Both the position numbers and the translations under genes were made by a program. The notes under the pieces are model-generated. The model had not been told where the DNA came from and ran no database searches. It was given only the letters and a program-made list of their open reading frames with translations. This document shows positions 18,011 to 28,515 of a stretch of DNA of 52,301 nt, piece by piece; position 1 is the stretch's first letter; each line of letters opens with the position of its first letter. Source of the stretch: Paracidovorax anthurii. GTDB lineage: Bacteria; Pseudomonadota; Gammaproteobacteria; Burkholderiales; Burkholderiaceae_C. The stretch covers positions 1 to 52,301 of the forward strand of contig NZ_QLTA01000038.1 in NCBI RefSeq assembly GCF_003269065.1, read 5' to 3'.

Positions 18011-19777
18011 TCACGGGTGCAGCGCCCGCTGCAGGTAGTGGCGGCCGGGGCTCGCCTGGTAGAAGCCCATGCCGTCGAACTGCATGCGCGTGCCGGCGTC
18101 GCACTCGAACTCGAGCCGCAGGCGGCTGCTGCCCGTGCCGGGCAGCATGAGGTGGATGAGGCCCCAGTTGATGTCCTGCCCCTGGCGCAGCCCCTCCAGG
18201 GACACCAGCGTCGAGCGCTGCGCGCCGTCCGAGCGCAGGTGCGTGAGCCGGAGCGTCTCGCAGCTTCCCTTGAAGCGGGGCATGCCCAGGTGCACCATGG
18301 TGAACAGGCTGTCCTGGAACCCGCCCACCGCCCATTCCACCGTGGCGGTGCCCGTGGGCAGGGAGGCCGGCGCCGCGAACGGGTCGCCGTCCCAGCCGCT
18401 CACGCTCAGCTCCGACGGCTGCGCCGCCTGCAGCAGCAGGGGCGGGATGTAGCGGAAGTCGGGCAGCAGCGGGCGGCTGTGGCGCTGGTGGTAGGCGCCC
18501 AGGGCGATGCCGCCGGCCATCGCGAGCACCGCGCAGGACACCGCCATGCCGCGCCGCGGCCGGCTCCAGAGCCAGGCGGCGCCCTGCGCCGCCAGCACCA
18601 CGAACAGCACGTCCAGCGCGCTGATGCTGTAGCGCGGGTTGTAGAGCACGGGCACGTGCACGGCGCACTGGTAGGCCGCCGCGCCCCCGACCATCCACAG
18701 CAGCGGATGGCGCCGGGCACCCCAGAGGCCCAGGACCGAGAGCAGCACCAGCACCACGCGCCAGGCCCGGTCGTTCATCACCTGCCGGTCCAGGTGCGCG
18801 CGGCTGAAGAACAGGATGGCGCCGAGCTTGCGCACGTACATCTTCAGCAGCGCGCCGGTGGGCAGGTCGGTCAGCATCGCCTTGGTGACCGCCATCAGCC
18901 GCTGATCGCCCTCCAGCGACAGATGCCCCTGGTCGCCGGTGACGAGGCTCGCGTCGTGCCCCAGCCCGAAGAAGGGCGGCTCATAGCCGAACAGCACCGG
19001 ATTGCTGCCGAAGTACAGCGCCGCGCCGCTGCCCGTGGCCACCATCGGCCGGCCGAAGGCCTCGTTCTGGCGCACCATGTAGGCGCCCACGAGCAGGGCG
19101 GCGATCAGGTGGACGGCGGCGATGCGCGCCGCCGCCGCGCGCGACGGCCCCTGCAGGCGCAGCGACGCGGCGGAGAACGCCACCGCGGCGAAGGGAATCC
19201 AGTACATGTAGGTGGCGCGCGTCAGCGTGGCCGCGGCCAGCGCGAGGCCCGCGAGCAGCACGGCGCCGTTGCGCCAGCGCGCGGCCCGGGGGCTGGCGTG
19301 CGGCCCGGCGGCCACGGCGGTGGCCCAGAGCCACAGCGCCACCAGGAAGATGAAGGGCGACTCGCCCAGCAGCGTCGCGCCCGTGTCCGACAGCATGGAG
19401 GGCAGGGCGTACAGCCAGGCGGCGGCCGAGGCCGCCACGACCCCGCCGATCCGGCGGGCGGCGTCGAAGGAGAGCACCAGCGCGGCCAGCGAGATCGCGA
19501 GGTTCATCGTCTTGATCGTCACCGGGTCCGCGTCCGCGAGGGCCATGTAGACCACCGCGCCGGGCGCGACCTTGTAGAAGTCGGGATCGCGCCACACGCC
19601 CGGGGCATCCTCCAGCAGCCGCTGCGCGAGCGGCAGGTAGGTGTGCTCGGAGTCGAAGGGGATCTGGGCGAGCGTGAGCACGTCCACCATGCCCGCTGCG
19701 TACACGATGAGGGGCACCACCAGCCCCCAGATCATCCAGGGGATGGACACCGAATCGCCACGGGCCGCCGGGCTCAC
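18011..19777 (-). CDS. GT-C-like polytopic membrane glycosyltransferase (ArnT/PMT-like)
   Basis: The 588-residue protein has about ten membrane segments in its first 440 residues. An acidic pair follows the first helix (PFDSEHTYLP), in the place where GT-C enzymes carry catalytic Asp or Glu. A soluble domain of about 130 residues ends the protein. GTG 19777 overlaps the stop of the GT2 gene (GTGA), showing tight coupling. It probably transfers a sugar from a polyprenyl carrier to an envelope acceptor; donor and acceptor are unknown. Confidence 0.65.
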   Translation of the reverse strand: MSPAARGDSVSIPWMIWGLVVPLIVYAAGMVDVLTLAQIPFDSEHTYLPLAQRLLEDAPGVWRDPDFYKVAPGAVVYMALADADPVTIKTMNLAISLAALVLSFDAARRIGGVVAASAAAWLYALPSMLSDTGATLLGESPFIFLVALWLWATAVAAGPHASPRAARWRNGAVLLAGLALAAATLTRATYMYWIPFAAVAFSAASLRLQGPSRAAAARIAAVHLIAALLVGAYMVRQNEAFGRPMVATGSGAALYFGSNPVLFGYEPPFFGLGHDASLVTGDQGHLSLEGDQRLMAVTKAMLTDLPTGALLKMYVRKLGAILFFSRAHLDRQVMNDRAWRVVLVLLSVLGLWGARRHPLLWMVGGAAAYQCAVHVPVLYNPRYSISALDVLFVVLAAQGAAWLWSRPRRGMAVSCAVLAMAGGIALGAYHQRHSRPLLPDFRYIPPLLLQAAQPSELSVSGWDGDPFAAPASLPTGTATVEWAVGGFQDSLFTMVHLGMPRFKGSCETLRLTHLRSDGAQRSTLVSLEGLRQGQDINWGLIHLMLPGTGSSRLRLEFECDAGTRMQFDGMGFYQASPGRHYLQRALHP

Positions 19778-20787
19778 CGCGTGTCCTCCCCGGCGCCGGC
19801 GATGCCGTCCCCGAGCGGGTCCTGCGCCAGTTGCGGGCTGAGCGGCTCGGTGGGTACGCTGCTCACGTCGTGGTGCAGGAACGCGATGAGGAACTGGATG
19901 CCGATGATCACCGGCAGCGCGGCCAGCATCACGGTGCCGCTGGTGGCCGGGTGGTCGCCGAAGACGCTGCGGAACCAGTGCCAGCCGCCGAACACGCAGC
20001 CCCAGGCGAGCAGCAGCGCGCCGGCGATGCTGTAGATGGAGCCGGTGTTGAAGTCGCGCACGAAATAGCTGTAGGCATAGCGGCGTGCGAGGCGCGAGGC
20101 GTGCTTGCCGAGGAATTCGGGCAGCACCTGGCCGATCCGGAGGTTCGACTCCTCGTCGGCATAGACCGAGTCCATGGGAACGTCGCGCACCACGGCGCGC
20201 AGCGTGTTGAGGCGGAACAGCATGTCCGTCTCGAAGAAGTACCGCGGCTCCAGCTTGTCCAGCGGCAGCTCGCGCAGCACGCTGGTGTGGATCGCCGTGT
20301 ACCCGTTGGTCGGGTCCATGATGGTCCAGTAGCCGCAGCTCAGCTTGGTCATGAAGGACAGCACCGCGTTGCCGAAGAGGCGCACGGGCGGCATGCCGCG
20401 CACCGACTCGGGCCGGAAGAAGCGGTTGCCCTTGGTGTAGTCGGCGCGCCCCGCCACGATGGGGCGCACGAAGAGCGGCAGCAGCCGGGGGTCCATCTGC
20501 CCGTCGCCGTCGATCTTGACCACGATGTCCATGCCGTCTTCCAGCGCCTGCTGGTAGGCGGTGACGAGGGCGCCGCCCACGCCCTGGTTCTGCGCGTGGG
20601 AGAGCACCCGCACGCGCGGGTCCTGGCAGTGCTGCCGGATGAAGGCGCCGCTGTCCTCGGGGCAGGCATCGTCCACCGCGTAGATGCGGTCCACGCAGGC
20701 GGGCACCGCCTGGATGACCCCCAGCACGTGCTGGGTCACCTTGTAGCAGGGGATGGCGACGGCGATGCGCATGCGGGGACCGGTCAT
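19774..20787 (-). CDS. Family-2 glycosyltransferase, DPM1/GtrB-like
   Basis: The 337-residue protein begins RIAVAIPCYKVTQHV and has the GT-A motifs VDDACPEDS and KIDGDGQMDP (the metal-binding DxD), followed by GNRFF and ETDMLFRL. Two hydrophobic segments near the C-terminus (around residues 265-315) anchor it in the membrane, as in polyprenyl-phosphate sugar synthases. It likely loads a sugar onto undecaprenyl phosphate for the GT-C-like partner. ATG 20787 overlaps the stop of the SMR gene (ATGA). Confidence 0.87.
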   Translation of the reverse strand: MTGPRMRIAVAIPCYKVTQHVLGVIQAVPACVDRIYAVDDACPEDSGAFIRQHCQDPRVRVLSHAQNQGVGGALVTAYQQALEDGMDIVVKIDGDGQMDPRLLPLFVRPIVAGRADYTKGNRFFRPESVRGMPPVRLFGNAVLSFMTKLSCGYWTIMDPTNGYTAIHTSVLRELPLDKLEPRYFFETDMLFRLNTLRAVVRDVPMDSVYADEESNLRIGQVLPEFLGKHASRLARRYAYSYFVRDFNTGSIYSIAGALLLAWGCVFGGWHWFRSVFGDHPATSGTVMLAALPVIIGIQFLIAFLHHDVSSVPTEPLSPQLAQDPLGDGIAGAGEDTR

Positions 20788-21134
20788 GCGGCCCTCGCCG
20801 CCACCGCGATTCCGGCCAGGATCAGCGCTCCGCCGGCCAGCGTCTGCGCGTGCATCGGCTCGCCCACGAAAAGCCACCCCAGCACGGGGACGATCAGGAA
20901 GGCCAGCCCCATGAACGGATAGGCGATGTGCAGGGGGGCGCTGCGCAGCACCCAGATCCAGAGCAGCGTCGTGGCGCCGTAGAGCGCCAGGGCGGCGATC
21001 AGCCAGCCGTTGAAGATCCAGTCCTGCAGGCCGGCGCGGGCGGGGATCAGCAGGGCGGCCTTCTTGAAGAGCAACTGCCCGATCGAGATGCCCAGCACGC
21101 AGAGCAGGGTCATGAAGGTGAGGAACGCGGACAT
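20784..21134 (-). CDS. SMR/EamA-type small membrane protein, ArnE/ArnF-like
   Basis: The 116-residue protein has four hydrophobic helices and ends with the SMR-like WLFVGEPMHAQTLAGGALILAGI pattern. Between a polyprenyl-sugar synthase and a GT-C enzyme, such proteins usually flip the lipid-linked sugar across the inner membrane (ArnE/F or GtrA role). Small multidrug efflux is the alternative, but the overlap with the GT2 gene favours the flippase role. Confidence 0.75.
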   Translation of the reverse strand: MSAFLTFMTLLCVLGISIGQLLFKKAALLIPARAGLQDWIFNGWLIAALALYGATTLLWIWVLRSAPLHIAYPFMGLAFLIVPVLGWLFVGEPMHAQTLAGGALILAGIAVAARAA

Positions 21135-21156
21135 GGGGGCGGTGGATCGGTAAGGG

Positions 21157-22560
21157 TCAATGGAGGCCGGCGCGGTCCCGCGCGGCGGACAGGGCGGGAA
21201 GCAGCACCAGCGGCAGGGTGAAGAAGGGGAGCAGGTAGCGGTACTCCCCGGCGATCGAGAACAGGAAGATGGCGGCCAGTTGCACCGCCATCGGCAAGGC
21301 CACGAGCCAGAGCGCCGCATCGCGGTGCCGCACGGCCCGCGCCAGCGCCCAGGCCAGCAGCGCGAAGCCCAGCCAGGGCGCCCACAGCAGCCAGCGCGCG
21401 GCGTGGCTCCAGGCGTGCACCTGCCGCAGCGCCTGCTCGGCGGCCTCCCAGTGGAACCGCCGGTAGGCCGACCGCGCGTGGACCCGCGGCAGCACGTTGC
21501 CGGCATAGTCCAGCGCGGGGAAGCCGCCCTGCGCCAGCGCCGCCGAGGCCAGCACGTTCACGCGGCTGGCCAGGAAGTCGGGCAGGTTGTGCCAGAGGTT
21601 GTAGGTGAGGAACTCGTGGACGATGGCGTCCTTGTCCGCCGGGGGCAGGGCGCCCAGCCGGGGGCCCTCGGGGTGGAAGACCAGCATGTCCCAGTACACC
21701 GGATCGCGGTAGGCCTGCAGCCTGGCGAGCGCGCCGTTGCGCTCCAGGACCTCGACGGTGCGCGGCGACACCTTGGGCTGCGCGAGCACCCACGGGTCGT
21801 TCATCTGCGGATAGAGCGCCCAGAGATCGTTCATGGCGCGCTTTTGCAGAAAGCCCGCCGTCTCGAACGCGGCGAGCGGGAACAGCGTCTCCTGCGTGGA
21901 GGTCCGGTGCATCCGGGTGCCGACGAACATGAGGGCGCACCATGCGCCGACCACCAGCCAGAGCCAGCGCTGGCTGCGCGGGTCCACCCAGAACCCCGCG
22001 AGCACCGCGGGCACGAGGAAGACCAGGCCATTGGGCCGGATGAAAGCCGCGAACGGCAGGGTGAGCGCGATCATGGCGAGCGACGCCTTGCCGATCGTGC
22101 GCCGCGTCGCCACCAGCCACAGCTCGAACAGCAGGCCGGCCACCGCCACCGCGAACAGCCCGTCCGGGTACAGCATGCCCATGAAGTACACCATGTGCGG
22201 CGCGAGGCCGACGGCCAGCAGCGCGTAGGCCAGCGTCTTGTAGCGCCGGTTCTGCCAGTACCACGCCAGCATGCGTGCCAGCATGGCGGCGCACAGGAAC
22301 AGGGCCGCCGCCACGGGAACCTCCACCCGCCCCAGGCCCTGGTAGAGCCCGCGCACGAAGTAGTACCACAGCACCGTCTTGCCCGAGCGGAAGGCCCCGG
22401 GGTCCTGGACTTCGAGCAGGATGGCCACGCTGTCCTCGCCCAGCACGCCGGGCCAGAACACCGCCAGCCACAGGCCGTAGGCCGTGGCCAACAAGGCCAG
22501 CATCGCCAGGAAGGCGCGCGGCGACTCCGGCGCGCGTGCGTGGGTGCCCGCCATGGTCAT
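21157..22560 (-). CDS. Polytopic membrane protein, putative glycosyltransferase
   Basis: The 467-residue protein has about nine membrane segments. The loop after the first helix reads FWPGVLGEDS, and a later one VYFMGMLYPDGLF; acidic residues in such loops are usual for GT-C enzymes, but no family motif is certain. GGAG lies nine bases before ATG 22560. A decayed second copy lies directly upstream. It probably belongs to the same glycan module as the following SMR and GT2 genes. Confidence 0.65.
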   Translation of the reverse strand: MTMAGTHARAPESPRAFLAMLALLATAYGLWLAVFWPGVLGEDSVAILLEVQDPGAFRSGKTVLWYYFVRGLYQGLGRVEVPVAAALFLCAAMLARMLAWYWQNRRYKTLAYALLAVGLAPHMVYFMGMLYPDGLFAVAVAGLLFELWLVATRRTIGKASLAMIALTLPFAAFIRPNGLVFLVPAVLAGFWVDPRSQRWLWLVVGAWCALMFVGTRMHRTSTQETLFPLAAFETAGFLQKRAMNDLWALYPQMNDPWVLAQPKVSPRTVEVLERNGALARLQAYRDPVYWDMLVFHPEGPRLGALPPADKDAIVHEFLTYNLWHNLPDFLASRVNVLASAALAQGGFPALDYAGNVLPRVHARSAYRRFHWEAAEQALRQVHAWSHAARWLLWAPWLGFALLAWALARAVRHRDAALWLVALPMAVQLAAIFLFSIAGEYRYLLPFFTLPLVLLPALSAARDRAGLH

Positions 22561-22631
22561 CGTGCGATGCTCCGATGCGCGGTGCAGGCTACGGGGTCTC
22601 GTCGATGCGGTCGGGAGAAAAAGGCCATGGG

Positions 22632-23215
22632 TCAGCGAAGGGCGTCGCCGCGGTGGGCCGCGGGCATCGGCAGCAGGGACAGGGTGATCATGAAGAAGGT
22701 GAGCAGGCAGCGGGACCCGCCCGCGACGGAGAAGACAAAACCGCGCCCAGCTGCACGGCCATGGGCACCGATGCCATCGGCAGGGCGGTGTCCCGTTGCC
22801 GGGCACCTTTCCAGAAGGCGCGGGCCCGCAGGAAGATTCCGAGGCAGGGCGTCCACCGCAGCCACCGGAGCGCATGGCTGGCCTCGTGGGCTTGCATCAT
22901 GAACCGTTCCGCCGCCGCGAACTGGAACAAGCGGTAAGTGGACGGGCCGCCCACCTGGCCGATGACGTGCTGCGCGTACCCGTGCCCCGGCAGGCCGCCC
23001 ATGGCGAACGCGGAGGCGAGGAAGATGTTAACGCGGCCCCCCGTGAGCCTGGGAAAGTTGTGCCACGGGTTGTAAGCCAGGCCATCGCGCACGCCCGGCC
23101 GGAAGACGGCCGGCCAGAGGCCGTACACCAGGCCCAGGAGCGCGAGAAGCCCCCCGAAAGGCCGCCAGCCGGGCGGCGCCGTGTTCAGGGGAGGCGCGGC
23201 GGAAGACAGCGGCAC
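22632..23215 (-). pseudogene. Deleted and frameshifted paralogue of the 21157-22560 membrane protein
   Basis: The N-terminal part (GLLALLGLVYGLWPAVFRPG) matches the intact gene's LLATAYGLWLAVFWPG, then jumps directly to YNPWHNFPRLTGGRVNIFLA, which matches YNLWHNLPDFLASRVNVLA far downstream. About 290 residues are missing. Near the end the frame shifts: FVFSVAGGSRCLLTFF, matching FLFSIAGEYRYLLPFF, is read in another frame down to 22632. It begins eight bases after prfC. Confidence 0.85.
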
Positions 23216-23223
23216 GGCGGGCC

Positions 23224-24864
23224 TCAGGCGTTCGACTGCAGCGCCAGCCCCGCGTGCTCGCGCAGCGGATGGAAGTGGATCTTCGGAAAGCGCTCCTGCG
23301 CCAGCCGCACGTCATAGGGGCTGGTGCACAGGTAGGCCAGCGTATCGGCCGCGTCGTGCGCCATGCGCAGCGGGTAGGCATCGGTGAAGGCGCGCAGCTC
23401 GGCCGGCGTGTCGGCCGTGATCCAGCGCGCGCCCGTGTACTGGCAGTTTTCCAGGCGCACGTCGCAGTCGTACTCGGCCTTGAGGCGGTGCTGCACCACC
23501 TCGAACTGCAGCTGGCCCACGGCGCCCAGCAGCATGTTGCCGCCCGCGTCGGGCTTGAAGACCTGGATCGCGCCTTCCTCGCCGAGCTGGGCGAGGCCCT
23601 GCTGCAGCTGCTTGGTGCGCAGCGGGTTCTTCAGCACCACGGTCATGAACATCTCGGGCGCGAAGAACGGCAGGCCCGTGAACTGCAGGCTGGCGCCGTC
23701 GGTGATGGTGTCGCCCAGCTGCACGCCGCCGTGCGTCGTGAAACCGATGATGTCGCCCGCGTAGGCTTCTTCCACCGCCTCGCGGCGCTGGCTCATGAAG
23801 GTCACGACGGACGTGGGCCGCAGCTCTTTCGCGGTGCGCTGCACCTTGAGCTTCATGCCCGGCGTGTACTTGCCGGAGGCCACGCGCACGAAGGCGATGC
23901 GGTCGCGGTGGTTGGCGTCCATGTTGGCCTGCACCTTGAACACCACGCCGGCAAAGCCCGCTTCTTCGGGCAGCACCGTCTTCTCGACGGGCTGCTTGTT
24001 CACCACGAGGCTGCTCGTGCGCGGGCGCGGGGCGGGCGCGAGATCGACCAGCGCGTCGAGCACCTCCATCACGCCGAAATTGTTCACGCCGGAGCCGAAG
24101 AACACGGGCGTCTGCTTGCCGGCGAGGAAGGCCTCGTGGTCCCACGCGGGGGAGGCGCCCACGGCCAGCTCCATGCTTTCGAGCGCCTCGTCGAAGGTGG
24201 GGCCGAAGCGCGCGCGCAGCGTGTCCGCCTCGCTGAGCGGGATGGCCTCGAAATCCTGCGGCCGGCGCTCGCTGCCGGACTCGAACACGGTCATCGCCCG
24301 CGTGCGCAGGTTGATGATGCCGCCGAAGCTCTTGCCCTGGCCCACGGGCCAGGTCATGGGCACGCAGGGCATGCCCAGCTCGCGCTCCACCTCGTCGAGG
24401 ATGTCCAGCGGCTCGCGCACCTCGCGGTCCATCTTGTTGACGAAGGTGATGATGGGCGTGTCGCGCTGGCGGCAGACCTCGATCAGGCGCCGCGTCTGCG
24501 ACTCCACGCCGTTGGCCGCATCGATCACCATCAGCGCCGAGTCCACGGCCGTGAGCACGCGGTAGGTGTCTTCGGAGAAGTCCTTGTGGCCGGGGGTGTC
24601 CAGCAGGTTCACCACGTGGTCGCGGTAGGCCATCTGCATCACCGACGAGGCCACCGAGATGCCGCGCTGCTTCTCGATCTCCATCCAGTCGGACGTGGCG
24701 TGGCGGCTCGCCTTGCGGCCTTTCACCGCGCCCGCGATCTGGATCGCGCCCGAGAACAGCAGCAGCTTTTCGGTCAGCGTGGTCTTGCCGGCGTCGGGGT
24801 GGGAAATGATCGCGAAAGTGCGGCGGACCCCGACTTGCGGGGCGTAAGGGGTGGCGGTGGCCAT
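23224..24864 (-). CDS. prfC: Peptide chain release factor 3
   Basis: The 546-residue translational GTPase has the G1 motif HPDAGKTT (residues 22-29), G2 RGISV, G3 DTPGHKDF, G4 NKMD, and the RF3-type C-terminal domain with QFEVVQHRLKAEY. It removes RF1/RF2 from the ribosome after peptide release. Length is close to E. coli RF3 (529). ATG 24864 fits the family start (RRTFAIISHPDAG). It heads the minus-strand chain that continues into the glycosyl genes. Confidence 0.96.
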   Translation of the reverse strand: MATATPYAPQVGVRRTFAIISHPDAGKTTLTEKLLLFSGAIQIAGAVKGRKASRHATSDWMEIEKQRGISVASSVMQMAYRDHVVNLLDTPGHKDFSEDTYRVLTAVDSALMVIDAANGVESQTRRLIEVCRQRDTPIITFVNKMDREVREPLDILDEVERELGMPCVPMTWPVGQGKSFGGIINLRTRAMTVFESGSERRPQDFEAIPLSEADTLRARFGPTFDEALESMELAVGASPAWDHEAFLAGKQTPVFFGSGVNNFGVMEVLDALVDLAPAPRPRTSSLVVNKQPVEKTVLPEEAGFAGVVFKVQANMDANHRDRIAFVRVASGKYTPGMKLKVQRTAKELRPTSVVTFMSQRREAVEEAYAGDIIGFTTHGGVQLGDTITDGASLQFTGLPFFAPEMFMTVVLKNPLRTKQLQQGLAQLGEEGAIQVFKPDAGGNMLLGAVGQLQFEVVQHRLKAEYDCDVRLENCQYTGARWITADTPAELRAFTDAYPLRMAHDAADTLAYLCTSPYDVRLAQERFPKIHFHPLREHAGLALQSNA

Positions 24865-25202
24865 GTCGTCTGGAATCCTGTGGGAAAACGCGGCAGCCCG
24901 CGAGTGGGGCACCGTGCGCCCGGCGCCGGGCCGGGGGCGGTGTCGCGGCCGGCATCCAGGGGCATGCGCGCCGCCGCGGCGAGCCTGGGATTCTAGAGGA
25001 GGGTGGCAGGGCGGGGGCGCAGGCGTGCCGCAGTGCTCTGCGGGGCCATGGGGCCGCCCTGTGCCGGGGCGCGCGGGATTTTTCGCACCCGCGCACCGCG
25101 CATCCTCTCGGGCCGCCATCCAGCGGCCACGTTCCCCGGTGACAATCGCCGGGCTCCGGCGGCGCACGCGCCTTCCGGCCCCGCCCGTTCCTTTCGCGCC
25201 CC
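24865..25202. other. 338-bp divergent intergenic region
   Basis: No gene is seen. It must carry the promoters of prfC (left) and the PilZ-like gene (right). It is GC-rich, and I could not single out convincing -35/-10 pairs or hairpins. Confidence 0.5.
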
Positions 25203-26768
25203 ATGCTTGCTCTCTCGCCCTCTACCCTCTCCCGCCTCGCGGGCCCGCTGCACGATGACCCGGGCCATCCCGATGTGCAGGCCCTGCGCGGGACGCCCGC
25301 CGTGGCCCGGGCGCTGGACCTGCTGGCTGCGGCGACCCAGGCCTCGCTCTTCGAGGGGGACGTGGCCCCGCGCCAATCCGCCCTGCGGGACCTGCGGCGG
25401 CAGGCCGATCCTCTGGCCGCGGGCCTGCTGAAGGGGAGCGAGGCCGGCGGGCCGGCATCGGGCCGGGTCCGGGCGTGGGAGCTGAGGCTCGCGCAGCAGC
25501 TGCTGCTGGCGGTGCACGCGGGCTTCAAGGCGGTGGCCGTGGATGCCAGCGCCTCGCAGGGGTTCTTCTCGCGGCAGCGCCCGGCCATCGATGCCCTGGC
25601 CGATGCCATGCACAGCGCGTGGACGCTGGCGGCGCTGCATGCGCGCAGCTACACCGCCGTGCCCGCGGGGTTCTGGACCGACTGCCACCGCATGCACGGC
25701 TATGCCGTGGAGCGCGGCTGGGAGGGCAAGGCCTCGTCCGCCGAGGGCGTGCACAGCGTGGCGCGGGCCTATGGCCGGCTCATGCTGTGGGGCATGACGG
25801 GCAGCAACCGCTACGAGGCCGATCACATGGAGATGCTGCTGGAGCTGATCGATGCCTGCGCGGATGCGCTGGAGGTGTCCCGATACGACCGGGGCCGGGA
25901 CCTGCCGGGCGCCTTCCTCTGGCAGGAATTGCGCGACGCGCCGCCGCTCTTCGTTGCGCCGCTGCCCCCCGCGGGCGGCGAGCCGCCGTGGTGGCGGGCG
26001 GACCTGGGCGCCGTGCTCGGGTTGTTGCAGCGCCGGATCGCCGAGCAGCACGATGCCGCCGTCCCGTCCCCGCGCAAGCTCCTGCTCTACCAGCGCCTGG
26101 CGCAGGAGTGGAGCCGGCCGCTGCAGCGCCGCCATGCGCGCCGCCGGCGCATGGGTGACGAGGCGGTCGAGGTGGTGGGAACCCTGCCCGCGTGCTGGCG
26201 GGCCGTCGATCGGGAGAGCGGTGCGCCCGAGGGCTGGGACGCGCCGTTCACCGAAGGCGCCGAGGGGGTGCTGGACTCCGCCTTTGCGCCGCTGGCCGGC
26301 GCGCCGGGCGCGGATGGCGAGGCCGGGCCGCAGGAGGCCGCATGGCTGAGCGTGTCCAACATCAGCCATTCCGGCCTGCTGGTCCAGGGCGATGCGGGCG
26401 GGCAGTCGTTCGCGGCGGGCGAGCTGGTGGTCTATCGCCGGCCCGGCAAGCCATGGCGGGCCGGGCTCATCCGCTGGCTGAACTTCCGCGTCGAGAATCT
26501 GGTGACGCAGTGCGGCATCGAGTACGTGGGCGGCGGGCTGGAAGCCGTGGTCATCGCCCCCGTGACCGCGCGGCGCACCCATGCGTATGCGCCCGGCCTG
26601 CGCATCGAGGGCCAGGGGCGCATCGTGGTGGCGGGGCGTTATTTCCAGCCCTTCCGCGAATTCCTCGTGCAGGACGCCGGCGGGCTGCAGCGCGTCAAGG
26701 CGGTGCGCCTCGTCATGCAGTCGGCCCGCTGCCAGGTGATCGAGGTGCAGCCCTCGGCGGGCACCTGA
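25203..26768 (+). CDS. PilZ-like domain protein, candidate c-di-GMP receptor
   Basis: The 521-residue protein has a helical N-terminal part (1-300) with no membrane segment. A cluster RRHARRRR follows, giving the RxxxR element at R309-R313. The second PilZ element, [D/N]xSxxG, is present as NISHSG at 386-391. A roughly 70-residue acidic, Ala/Gly-rich insert separates the two, longer than in ordinary PilZ domains. The rest is strand-rich (GELVVYRR, RAGLIRWLNFRV, CGIEYVGG). If the domain is real it would bind cyclic di-GMP in the cytoplasm. The function of the N-terminal part is unknown. Confidence 0.6.
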   Translation: MLALSPSTLSRLAGPLHDDPGHPDVQALRGTPAVARALDLLAAATQASLFEGDVAPRQSALRDLRRQADPLAAGLLKGSEAGGPASGRVRAWELRLAQQLLLAVHAGFKAVAVDASASQGFFSRQRPAIDALADAMHSAWTLAALHARSYTAVPAGFWTDCHRMHGYAVERGWEGKASSAEGVHSVARAYGRLMLWGMTGSNRYEADHMEMLLELIDACADALEVSRYDRGRDLPGAFLWQELRDAPPLFVAPLPPAGGEPPWWRADLGAVLGLLQRRIAEQHDAAVPSPRKLLLYQRLAQEWSRPLQRRHARRRRMGDEAVEVVGTLPACWRAVDRESGAPEGWDAPFTEGAEGVLDSAFAPLAGAPGADGEAGPQEAAWLSVSNISHSGLLVQGDAGGQSFAAGELVVYRRPGKPWRAGLIRWLNFRVENLVTQCGIEYVGGGLEAVVIAPVTARRTHAYAPGLRIEGQGRIVVAGRYFQPFREFLVQDAGGLQRVKAVRLVMQSARCQVIEVQPSAGT

Positions 26769-26798
26769 GCGGCGGTCGCCGGGCGGCGGCTTCGCTTC

Positions 26799-26804
26799 TA
26801 TAAT
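26799..26804 (+). promoter_or_regulatory. -10 box of ahcY
   Basis: A perfect TATAAT. Transcription would start near 26811, immediately before the riboswitch, as expected for a 5'-leader aptamer. The -35 region is weak. Confidence 0.75.
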
Positions 26805-26811
26805 CCGCAGC

Positions 26812-26890
26812 TTCCGAGGAGCGTTGCAGCGTTCCCGCGCAGGCCGCGGGGCGCGAGGCTCGGAACCGATCCCCTTCGCAACGACGCTCG
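26812..26890 (+). promoter_or_regulatory. S-adenosylhomocysteine (SAH) riboswitch
   Basis: The leader has the conserved SAH-aptamer parts in order: TTCCGAGGAGCGTTGCAGCG at the 5' side, a GC-rich middle hairpin, AGGCTCGGAA (26857-26866), which pairs with TTCCGAG, and CAACGACGCTC, which pairs back to GAGCGTTG. This class switches ahcY on when SAH accumulates. The aptamer ends about 75 bases before the ahcY start. Confidence 0.92.
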
Positions 26891-26964
26891 CCCACGCCTT
26901 CTTGCGCGGCGAGTGAGCCATCCCCCTGGAACGCGTGGTTTTGACCTCTTCACCGGAGAAAACC

Positions 26965-28395
<1,431 letters not shown>

Positions 28396-28408
28396 AGCCG
28401 GGCCGGCC

Positions 28409-28436
28409 CGACGTTCCCGCCCGCGCGGGAACGTCG
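28409..28436 (+). terminator. Long hairpin after ahcY
   Basis: CGACGTTCCCGC (28409-28420) pairs perfectly with GCGGGAACGTCG (28425-28436) around a 4-base loop. No T-run follows, so it may protect the 3' end or end transcription only partly. Confidence 0.6.
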
Positions 28437-28515
28437 TGTGCTACTGAATTGATAGCTGCATGCGTAATGAAATCGACGACGTGCAGCCTTTTTCATACAA
28501 AAAAAGGACGGCGCC

